A program made the position numbers and the translations under genes. Source: an uncultured Limnohabitans sp. (GTDB lineage Bacteria; Pseudomonadota; Gammaproteobacteria; Burkholderiales; Burkholderiaceae_C). Taken from it: 26,934 nucleotides of DNA. Positions 13,730 through 21,004 of the stretch are shown here, piece by piece. Numbering within the stretch: position 1 is the stretch's first letter; each line of letters starts with the position of its first letter. The stretch spans positions 1 through 26,934 of the forward strand of contig CALEYZ010000002.1 in the NCBI GenBank assembly GCA_937928195.1. The letters run 5' to 3'. The notes beneath the pieces are model-generated. The model ran no database searches. It was given only the letters and a program-made list of their open reading frames with translations, and was not told where the DNA came from.

Positions 13730-15976
13730 ATGCTCAGTCTCATTCAACGTCTTCAGCGCATCGCTGCAATTTGCGGCCTTATTGCGTTGCTCAATGCATG
13801 TGGTGGCGTCTCCAACGAACCGGTGCCTAAAGCTCTTTTGGCACAGAACGTCTTGTTCAGCTCTTACCAAGAGTCGCCTAAGTACCTCGATTCCACGTCC
13901 TCCTACAGCAACAATGAAACGCCTTGGACGTATGCGGTGTATGAGCCGCCGCTCAAATATCATTATTTGAAGCGTCCCTATGAATTGGCGCCTCGCACAC
14001 TGACCGAAATGCCAAGTGTGAAGTTCATTGGGAAAGATGGCCGAGAAGTGCCACTTCAAACACCTGCCGATCAAATTGCAGAAAGTGTTTTTGAGCTAAA
14101 GCTTGAGCCTGGCATCATGTATCAACCTCATCCGGCGTTTGCAAAAACAAACGATGGTCAATACCGCTATTTGGCATTACAAGAAGCAGATTTGGAAGGC
14201 AAGCGCCGTCCCTATGATTTCGAACATATGGGCACACGCGAGTTGCTGGCTGAAGACTATGTCTACGCCATCAAACGTTTGGCAACACCTCGGATCAAGT
14301 CACCTTCCTTTGGTTTCTTGTCAGAAAAGATTGTGGGCTTGGCTGACTATGGCAAGCAAATCAAAGCCTTCAATGAAAAACTCAAGGAAGGCAAGTCTGC
14401 ACGTGACGTGGGCCCGTTTGGTCATTTGCCATGGCTTGATTTTCGTCAACATGCTTTGACCGGTGTGGAGGTGGTGGACTCTCACACTTTGAAAATTCGC
14501 GTGGTTGGCAAGTATCCACAATTCAAGTATTGGTTGGCCATGACCTTCTTTGCGCCCATTCCATGGGAGGTGGACGCTTTTTACGCGCAAGCTGGCATGT
14601 CACGTCGGAACCTGAATCCTGACACATGGCCTGTAGGAACCGGGCCGTTCATGCTGACGGAGTACATTCCCAACTCACGCATGGAGTTGGTGCGCAATCC
14701 CAATTACCGAGGTGTTCCGTATCCTTGCGAAGGTGAGGCGGGCGATCAAGAAAAAGGACTGCTGAAGGATTGTGGTCAAAAGACTCCATTCGTTGACAAA
14801 GTGGTTTCTGTGATCGAAAAGGAAGCAACATCAGTTGCAACCAAGTTCATTCAGGGCTATTACGACATCCCTCAATTGGAACGTGGCGAACCTGGCATTG
14901 GTTATCAGGTTTCAATCCAAGATGGCACAGGTCGTGCCAAGGAACTGTTAGAGCGCAAGATACAACTGCCCAGCACCATTCAAGTTGGTTTTTGGCATTT
15001 TGGTTTCAACTGGTTAGACCCTGTTGTGGGTTTGGGTAAAACACCTGAAGAGCGGATTCGAAATAAAAAATTGCGCCAAGCCTTGGCCATTGCGTTTGAC
15101 TTCGAAGAGTACGTCTCTATCTTTGAGGACGATCGTGCCAAAGTGAACCACAGTGTGGTGGTGCCTGGTTTGTTTGGCAACAATTTATCAAAACCAAATC
15201 CCGTTATTTATGACATTTCGGCAGACGGCAAGTTCAAACGGAAATCAATTGAAGATGCCAAAAAATTACTTGCAGAAGCGGGCTACCCTGATGGTCGCGA
15301 TGCAAAGACAGGACAACCCCTGATTCTGAATTACGACTCGCAAGGCGTGGGGCCTGGTTATAAGGCCCGTTTGGATTGGGTTTCAAAACAATTTGCCAAG
15401 TTAAACATCCAAGTTGAAATTCGCAATACCGACTACAACCGTTTTCAAGACAAGATGCGCAAAGGTTCTGCCCAGTTCTTCTTTTGGGGCTGGTTGGCAG
15501 ATTATCCAGATCCTGAAAATTTCTTGTTCTTGTTGTACGGTCCCAATTCCAAAGCCAAGTTTGATGGCGAAAACTCTAGCAACTTTGCACACCCTGAATA
15601 CGACCAATTATTTGATCGCATGAAGGATTTGGAAGATACACCCGAGCGTGCTGCCATGATCGCGCGAATGATTGAGATCATGCAAGACGAAATGCCAATG
15701 TTGTATGGCTGGTCGGAAGAGTTTGGCGGTGCTTATCACCAATGGGTTAGCAATGGCAAACCTTCCAACATCATTCGCGACACTTTGCCTTATTTAAGGG
15801 TTGATGCGGCACTCAGAAGCAGCAAAATCAAAGAATGGAATCAAGCCATATGGTGGCCATTGGCTGTGCTGCCTTTGTTGCTTTTGGCTTTGGCCTGGCC
15901 CGCATGGAAAGCTTGGCGCAAACGCCAGTCACAACGTGCGGTTCAAGCTGCCACACAATCACACGGGAGTCTGTGA
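13730..15976 (+). CDS. ABC transporter substrate-binding lipoprotein, family 5 (oligopeptide type)
   Basis: A 748-residue periplasmic binding protein of the OppA/DppA/YejA class (SBP family 5), longer than the usual 500-600. A lipoprotein signal ends in LLNA|C with C24. Family landmarks are VGTGPFMLTEYI plus NPNYRG (about 302-325) and WLADYPDPENFLFLLYGPNS (about 587-606). Unusually, the C-terminus has a hydrophobic helix (about 707-726, IWWPLAVLPLLLLALAW) followed by KAWRKRQSQR. This predicts a second anchor in the inner membrane with the tail in the cytoplasm. No Shine-Dalgarno is evident before the ATG. Its stop overlaps the next start (TGATG). Likely cargo is a peptide or peptide-like compound; nickel, heme or opine-type ligands are possible in this family. 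Confidence 0.88.
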   Translation: MLSLIQRLQRIAAICGLIALLNACGGVSNEPVPKALLAQNVLFSSYQESPKYLDSTSSYSNNETPWTYAVYEPPLKYHYLKRPYELAPRTLTEMPSVKFIGKDGREVPLQTPADQIAESVFELKLEPGIMYQPHPAFAKTNDGQYRYLALQEADLEGKRRPYDFEHMGTRELLAEDYVYAIKRLATPRIKSPSFGFLSEKIVGLADYGKQIKAFNEKLKEGKSARDVGPFGHLPWLDFRQHALTGVEVVDSHTLKIRVVGKYPQFKYWLAMTFFAPIPWEVDAFYAQAGMSRRNLNPDTWPVGTGPFMLTEYIPNSRMELVRNPNYRGVPYPCEGEAGDQEKGLLKDCGQKTPFVDKVVSVIEKEATSVATKFIQGYYDIPQLERGEPGIGYQVSIQDGTGRAKELLERKIQLPSTIQVGFWHFGFNWLDPVVGLGKTPEERIRNKKLRQALAIAFDFEEYVSIFEDDRAKVNHSVVVPGLFGNNLSKPNPVIYDISADGKFKRKSIEDAKKLLAEAGYPDGRDAKTGQPLILNYDSQGVGPGYKARLDWVSKQFAKLNIQVEIRNTDYNRFQDKMRKGSAQFFFWGWLADYPDPENFLFLLYGPNSKAKFDGENSSNFAHPEYDQLFDRMKDLEDTPERAAMIARMIEIMQDEMPMLYGWSEEFGGAYHQWVSNGKPSNIIRDTLPYLRVDAALRSSKIKEWNQAIWWPLAVLPLLLLALAWPAWKAWRKRQSQRAVQAATQSHGSL

Positions 15977-16953
15977 TGTTCAGATTTTTAACGCGTAAAT
16001 TGGCTTATGGCTTTGCCATTTTGATTGGCATTAACCTGCTGACTTTTGTTTTGTTTTTCAAAGTCAATACGCCCGATGACATGGCGCGCATGCAATTGGG
16101 TGGCAAACGTGTCACGCCTGACGCCATTGAAAAATGGAAGGCTGAGCGCGGTTACGACAGACCTCTGTTCTTCAATGAAAAAGAGCAGGGCGTCGCGCAG
16201 GTGGCCAACACTTTGTTCTTAGACAGCTCTCTGCGAATGTTCGCATTTGACTTTGGCCGCGCCGATAGTGGTCGAGACATCGCCTCTGAAATTGTGAGAC
16301 GTGCAGGCCCTTCTATTGCGCTGGCTTTGCCCACATTTGTAGTTGGATTGGGTATCTCGATTGTGTTGGCTTTGGGGCTGGCATTTTTCCGTGCCACTTA
16401 TTTGGACTTTTGGGGCACTGTACTTTGCGTTGCGTTCATGTCCATTTCTTCACTGTTTTTCATCGTGATCGGGCAGTTCATGTTCTCTCGAGTCTTACAG
16501 TTGATGCCCGTTTCTGGCTTTGCGCCAGGTATCGATGCTTGGCGCTTTTTGCTACTGCCGATAGCGGTGGGTATTTTGGCCCGTCTTGGTGGAGAAGTCC
16601 GTTTCAACAGAACCTTGTTCATGGAAGAGATTGGCAAAGATTACGTTCGGACTGCGCGCTCTAAAGGACTTTCAGAGGCGCGTGTCTTATTGGTTCATGT
16701 GCTTCGAAATGCCTTGATACCCATCTTGAGTGCCTCTGTGGCTGTCATTCCGTTGTTGTTCATGGGCAGCCTGATCACCGAGTCTTTTTTTGCCATTCCA
16801 GGTTTGGGCAGTTATTTGATTGAGGCCATTGCAGGTCAAGACTTTGCCATTGTGCGGGCCATGGTATTCATTGGCTCCTTTTTGTACATCCTCGGTTTGA
16901 TTTTGACCGACATCAGCTACACCTTGGCTGATCCTCGCATTCGTTTGCAGTAA
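15976..16953 (+). CDS. ABC transporter permease, DppB/OppB/YejB type
   Basis: A 325-residue inner-membrane permease. TM1 is at about 10-29, followed by the periplasmic segment typical of DppB-like proteins (KRVTPDAIEKWKAERGYDRP). Five core helices lie from about residue 113 on. The ATPase-contacting EAA loop is at about 219-250 (KDYVRTARSKGLSEARVLLV, then HVLRNALIPIL). It ends with the family signature YTLADPRIRL. The frame is open further upstream, but the ATG at 15976 gives the normal N-terminus, has GGGAG 7 nt upstream, and overlaps the binding-protein stop. It would form a heterodimer channel with the next permease. Confidence 0.93.
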   Translation: MFRFLTRKLAYGFAILIGINLLTFVLFFKVNTPDDMARMQLGGKRVTPDAIEKWKAERGYDRPLFFNEKEQGVAQVANTLFLDSSLRMFAFDFGRADSGRDIASEIVRRAGPSIALALPTFVVGLGISIVLALGLAFFRATYLDFWGTVLCVAFMSISSLFFIVIGQFMFSRVLQLMPVSGFAPGIDAWRFLLLPIAVGILARLGGEVRFNRTLFMEEIGKDYVRTARSKGLSEARVLLVHVLRNALIPILSASVAVIPLLFMGSLITESFFAIPGLGSYLIEAIAGQDFAIVRAMVFIGSFLYILGLILTDISYTLADPRIRLQ

Positions 16954-16960
16954 GCGCACC

Positions 16961-18406
16961 ATGCAACCAGTTTTTTTACTCACCGATCTATTCGTTTATG
17001 CCATTTTGCTGTTTGTTCTTTGGTACATATGGAAAGTGCGATCTGATCGCAACTTGAGTGCCAATTGGCGTTTGGCCATGCGCCGCCCAGTCGCTGCGGT
17101 CAGTGGCATGGTGCTTGGTTTCTTCCTGTTGGTCGCGCTAACCGATTCAGTTCACTACCGTGAAGCGCTGCCTTCATCTCCAGGCCAATCCAGTATTCAA
17201 TATGCTGCCGAAGCAAGCTCGGTCTTGGACAAGGTTTTGCACCCACTGGCAACTGCACGCGAACGCAGTTATTCGGAACCCTTGTCGGCTGTGGCTTTCC
17301 GCAAGGAAACCTTTGAACGTGATGGGGCTCCCGTGCGAGACTACCCGCGCTTGCGATTTGGGGGGAAGCATTTGAGCGACCCTGCAAAGGAGCTTTCAGC
17401 TGACGTCACTTCAAAATCTTGGATGGCCTTGGGGCTGGGCGTTTCAATTGTTCTCTGCACTTTGTTGTTAGGCTTTTGCATTGCAGCTGTCAAAACAGGC
17501 AAGACTTTTTCTTTGGTACTGACCAACTTCAAAACCGGTCGCACGGCACGGCCTTGGCGTTCGATGGCGCTCACATTCACTTTCTTGGTTTTATCAATCA
17601 CTTGGGTCGTGGTGCTGTCGCAGGGGTATCACGTGTTTGGAACTGATCGAACAGGCAATTCGGTGTTGGTGTTTGCCTTGAAGAGCGTGCGTACGGCCTT
17701 GGTGATTGGTGGCTTAACCACCTTGGTCGTGCTTCCTCTGGCTTTGCTTCTTGGCGTGACAGCAGGTTATTTGCGTGGCTGGGTTGATGAAGCGATTCAA
17801 TACCTTTACACCTTACTGGCATCAATCCCAGACGTACTGCTGATTGCTGCATCTGTCCTGTTGCTCCAAGTATTCATCGATAAAAACCAAGGCGTTTTTG
17901 AAACGGCGCTGGAGCGTGCCGACGCACGCTTATTTTTCTTGTGCTTGATACTCGGCATTACCTCATTCACTGGCTTGTGCCGCTTGGTGCGCGGCGAAAC
18001 TTTAAAGTTGCGCGAATTGGAGTACATCCAATCAGCACGTGCATTTGGTGTCTCGACGCCGCGAGTTTTGTGGCGCCACATCGTTCCAAATTTGATGCAC
18101 TTGGTTCTGATCAATACAGTGATGCAGTTCTCAAGTTTCGTTTTGGCTGAAGCTGTCTTGTCGTATGTCGGTGTTGGTGTTGACCCCAAAACTGCTAGTT
18201 TCGGTGTGATGATCAATACCGCCCGTGCTGAATTGGCTGCCACCCCGCTGGTTTGGTGGACCCTGACCACAGCCTTTGGTTTTATGTTTTTGATCGTGCT
18301 CAGTGCCAACTTGTTGGCAGATGCCGTACGTGATGCGTTTGATCCACGAACGCGATTACGCAGTGCCAGTCCCGTGGCTTCCAATACGCAAGAGGTGGCG
18401 GCATGA
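16961..18406 (+). CDS. ABC transporter permease, DppC/OppC type with long N-terminal extension
   Basis: A 481-residue permease, against about 280-340 in OppC, DppC or YejE. The C-terminal core is standard: TM at about 202-220, then HVFGTDRTGNSV (about 224-235, the family GTD-G motif), TM helices, an EAA loop at about 346-378 (LRELEYIQSARAFGVSTPRV, then LWRHIVPNL), and the end DAVRDAFDPRTRLR. The extra N-terminal region has a helix at about 5-25, a second at about 44-62, a soluble stretch 63-152 rich in charged residues, and a third helix at about 153-176 before a basic loop. The start lies 7 bp after the first permease stop. The stop overlaps the ATPase start (ATGA). The role of the extension is unknown. 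Confidence 0.9.
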   Translation: MQPVFLLTDLFVYAILLFVLWYIWKVRSDRNLSANWRLAMRRPVAAVSGMVLGFFLLVALTDSVHYREALPSSPGQSSIQYAAEASSVLDKVLHPLATARERSYSEPLSAVAFRKETFERDGAPVRDYPRLRFGGKHLSDPAKELSADVTSKSWMALGLGVSIVLCTLLLGFCIAAVKTGKTFSLVLTNFKTGRTARPWRSMALTFTFLVLSITWVVVLSQGYHVFGTDRTGNSVLVFALKSVRTALVIGGLTTLVVLPLALLLGVTAGYLRGWVDEAIQYLYTLLASIPDVLLIAASVLLLQVFIDKNQGVFETALERADARLFFLCLILGITSFTGLCRLVRGETLKLRELEYIQSARAFGVSTPRVLWRHIVPNLMHLVLINTVMQFSSFVLAEAVLSYVGVGVDPKTASFGVMINTARAELAATPLVWWTLTTAFGFMFLIVLSANLLADAVRDAFDPRTRLRSASPVASNTQEVAA

Positions 18407-20238
18407 GTCAGCAATTGAATGTTCAAAACTTAGTGGTCGATCTTCAGACAGAGGTTGGCATGGCACGCGCTGTCGATGCGCTCAACCTGACCTTGCAGAA
18501 AGGTCAAACCTTTGCATTGGTTGGCGAATCAGGCTGTGGCAAGTCGATGACTGCTTTGTCTTTGCTCCGCTTGCTGCCTGACAACGCCATCATTCAAAAA
18601 GGCAAAGTTGATTTGGGTGATCTGGATGTGTTTCAGCTCAGTGAAAATCAAATGCGGACCATTCGAGGTCGGCGCATTTCCATCATTTTCCAGGAACCCT
18701 CAACCAGCCTCAACCCTGTGATGACGGTAGGCGATCAAATCTTGGAGGTGATTTATCAGCACACCCATTTGCAAGCCGGTGAAGCACGTGCACGAGCCAT
18801 TGAATGGTTAACCAAAGTGGGATTGCCTGAGCCAGAGCGTCGGATGGGAAGCTACCCGTTTGAAATGTCGGGCGGGCAATTGCAACGCGTGATGATTGCG
18901 ATTGCTCTCGCCGCTGAACCCGATTTGTTGATTGCTGACGAGCCGACCACAGCATTGGATGTGACCATTCAAGCGCAAATTTTGGATTTGCTGAAAAGTT
19001 TGCAACAAGAGCGTGGCATGGCCATGTTGTTGATCACCCATGACCTGGCCGTTGTCAGTGGCATGGCGGACCAAGTGGCCTTGATGTATGCCGGCCAAAT
19101 TGTCGAAGTTGCGACAGCGTCTGACTTCTTTGTGCGCCCCTCGCACCCTTACGCCAAATTGTTGCTGCAAGCGCTGCCGGGAGAAGACTTGAGAGGGCGT
19201 CAGTTGGCAGCCATTCACGGTACCGTGCCGCCCTTGACGCAAGCCTTTAAGGGCTGCCGTTTTGCACCACGTTGTCCCTATCAATCAGAAGCCTGTCATG
19301 AAAAAATCGTGGGCATGACGGCCGTGTCAGCGACGCACAATGTGAGATGTGTCCGTGTGAACGATGCCAGCTTGCAGTCTTTGAGCTTGCCTCCTTTGCT
19401 TGAGCGTTCGCAAGAAACCGCAAACGATCACTCTTTGTTGCTGTCAGTCAAAGACCTCTCCGTGACTTATTCAATGGGCGGGGGCATCTTGGGTGCTAAG
19501 AAAACTTTTGATGCGGTGAAAAACGTCAGTTTTGACATCCACAAAGGGCAAACTCTGGCCTTGGTGGGCGAGTCAGGCTGTGGCAAAACCACCATTGGCA
19601 AGGCCTTGCTGCAGTTGCTGACCCCGCAAACCAAAATCACAGGACAGGCTTTGTTGCAAGGGCAAAATTTGTTTGACCTGCGTGGTCATGACTTGCAAGC
19701 ATCTCGCAAGCAGATGCAAATCATCTTTCAAAATCCATTCGCATCTCTGAACCCTCGAATGCGAGTTCAGGAAATTTTGGAGGAGGGCATGAAAAGCCTT
19801 CACCCAGAGTGGTCCACAGACCAACGACAGGCTGATTTGAAGGTCCTGATGGACCAAGTCGGATTGCGTGCCGATGCGCTGGATCGATACCCTCATGAGT
19901 TTTCTGGTGGTCAACGGCAACGGATTGCGATTGCCCGTGCTTTGGCTGTCAAACCCAGTCTGATTGTGTGTGATGAGCCCACGTCGGCATTGGATGTGTC
20001 GGTTCAAGCTCAAATTTTGAATTTGCTGCGAGAGCTTCAAGACCATCTGGGCGTCAGTTACTTGTTCGTTACCCACAACATCGGGGTGGTGGCCTATTTG
20101 GCTGATCGGGTTGCTGTCATGCACTCAGGACAAATGGTTGAAATGGGGGATGCTTCTCAAATTTTGAACAATCCGCAAGAGCCTTACACAAAATCCTTGC
20201 TTTCTGCTGTACCCAAGCTGAACCAAGCGCTGGCTTAA
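18403..20238 (+). CDS. Fused dual-domain ABC ATPase, DppD-DppF/YejF type
   Basis: A 611-residue cytoplasmic ATPase with both nucleotide-binding domains of an oligopeptide importer in one chain. Domain 1: Walker A GESGCGKS (41-48), signature SGGQLQR from S156, Walker B IADEP (D179, E180). Domain 2: Walker A GESGCGKT (389-396), signature SGGQRQR from S501, Walker B CDEP (D524, E525). Between them is the OppD-type C-terminal region with four cysteines, C285, C291, C298 and C316 (CRFAPRC...C...C). Domain 2 ends without such a region. The start overlaps the second permease stop (ATGA), so it belongs to the same operon. Both ATP sites look intact. Confidence 0.94.
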   Translation: MSQQLNVQNLVVDLQTEVGMARAVDALNLTLQKGQTFALVGESGCGKSMTALSLLRLLPDNAIIQKGKVDLGDLDVFQLSENQMRTIRGRRISIIFQEPSTSLNPVMTVGDQILEVIYQHTHLQAGEARARAIEWLTKVGLPEPERRMGSYPFEMSGGQLQRVMIAIALAAEPDLLIADEPTTALDVTIQAQILDLLKSLQQERGMAMLLITHDLAVVSGMADQVALMYAGQIVEVATASDFFVRPSHPYAKLLLQALPGEDLRGRQLAAIHGTVPPLTQAFKGCRFAPRCPYQSEACHEKIVGMTAVSATHNVRCVRVNDASLQSLSLPPLLERSQETANDHSLLLSVKDLSVTYSMGGGILGAKKTFDAVKNVSFDIHKGQTLALVGESGCGKTTIGKALLQLLTPQTKITGQALLQGQNLFDLRGHDLQASRKQMQIIFQNPFASLNPRMRVQEILEEGMKSLHPEWSTDQRQADLKVLMDQVGLRADALDRYPHEFSGGQRQRIAIARALAVKPSLIVCDEPTSALDVSVQAQILNLLRELQDHLGVSYLFVTHNIGVVAYLADRVAVMHSGQMVEMGDASQILNNPQEPYTKSLLSAVPKLNQALA

Positions 20239-20264
20239 TTTGGCGCATTTTTCCCACAAATCCG

Positions 20265-20293
20265 TTCCAAATCAAGGATTTATGGATTAGAAT
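20265..20293 (+). promoter_or_regulatory. Candidate promoter for the rimP-nusA-infB operon
   Basis: TTCCAA (20265-20270) and TAGAAT (20288-20293) are 17 bp apart. The -10 matches 5 of 6 consensus bases, the -35 only 3 of 6. A start near 20300 would place the terminator hairpin at 20305-20344 at the very 5' end of the transcript. Confidence 0.4.
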
Positions 20294-20304
20294 GCCAGCT
20301 TCAC

Positions 20305-20344
20305 GACCAAACGGGCGGGTTTTCACCGCCCGTTTTTTTTGGTC
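20305..20344 (+). terminator. Intrinsic terminator between the ABC operon and rimP
   Basis: Stem ACGGGCGG / CCGCCCGT (20311-20318 and 20326-20333), loop GTTTTCA, then eight T. Flanking GACCAA and TTGGTC (20305-20310 and 20339-20344) can extend the base pairing. It ends the ABC operon 66 bp past the ATPase stop, and it also lies downstream of the candidate rimP promoter. Confidence 0.9.
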
Positions 20345-20418
20345 GATCGATTAATGAGCAGGGTTTGTACCTGTCGTTTTTCAGGGTTTGAAACTTTTTA
20401 AGAAAAGACTCATTTCGC

Positions 20419-21003
20419 GTGGCATTGCAACAGATTGTTGAAGAAACCGTGGCCGGTTTGGGCTATGAATTGGTAGAGATTGAACGCTCTGCCGGTGGAC
20501 TCATGCGCATCACCATCGACAACCCTTGGCAAGAAGGCGTTGATCGTTTTGACATTCCGTTCGTCACCGTGGAAGATTGCGAAAAGGTCAACAGGCAATT
20601 GATGTTTGCACTGGAAGTGGATGGCGTTGAATACCGTCGCCTTGAAGTGTCATCGCCTGGCATTGACCGTCCGTTGCGCAATGAGCGCGATTTGGCACGC
20701 TTTGAAGGTGAGTTGATTGACATCACACTCAAAGCGCCGATGGGTGAGGCGGCCGCTGGTCTGGTCAACGCTTTGCGTAAAAAATTTCGTGGCACTTTGG
20801 AAAAAGCAGAAGCCGAGAGCACTTGGCAGATTGTTTGGTCCGATGCCCCCGAGCCCAAGCCAGGCGCTCGTGTCAGTAAAAAAAGACCGCCTGTTCCGAT
20901 GCAAGTGCTCGGCTTCAGGTTGGATGAATTAAGAGAGGCGCGTCTTGCGCCTGTGGTTGATTTCAAGGGCCGCAAGCCCAAAATAGACTTAGGAGAGAAT
21001 TAA
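20419..21003 (+). CDS. rimP: Ribosome maturation factor RimP
   Basis: A 194-residue cytoplasmic factor needed for 30S subunit maturation. The N-terminal domain carries LGYELVEIERS and the conserved SSPGIDRPL motif (about residues 76-84). The C-terminal SH3-like part holds a longer-than-usual middle insertion (about 110-160). E. coli RimP is about 150 residues, so this protein is some 40 longer. The start is GTG at 20419, which gives the family N-terminus MALQQIVEETVAGLGYEL; only a weak purine tract (AAGAAAAGA) precedes it. It leads the operon with nusA and infB, as in most proteobacteria. Confidence 0.93.
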   Translation: MALQQIVEETVAGLGYELVEIERSAGGLMRITIDNPWQEGVDRFDIPFVTVEDCEKVNRQLMFALEVDGVEYRRLEVSSPGIDRPLRNERDLARFEGELIDITLKAPMGEAAAGLVNALRKKFRGTLEKAEAESTWQIVWSDAPEPKPGARVSKKRPPVPMQVLGFRLDELREARLAPVVDFKGRKPKIDLGEN

Positions 21004-21004
21004 C

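Noticed and set aside
15835..15975. Upstream ATG extending the first permease by 47 codons
   Set aside because: It would overlap the binding-protein gene by 142 bp; the ATG at 15976 has a ribosome-binding site and the coupled TGATG arrangement.
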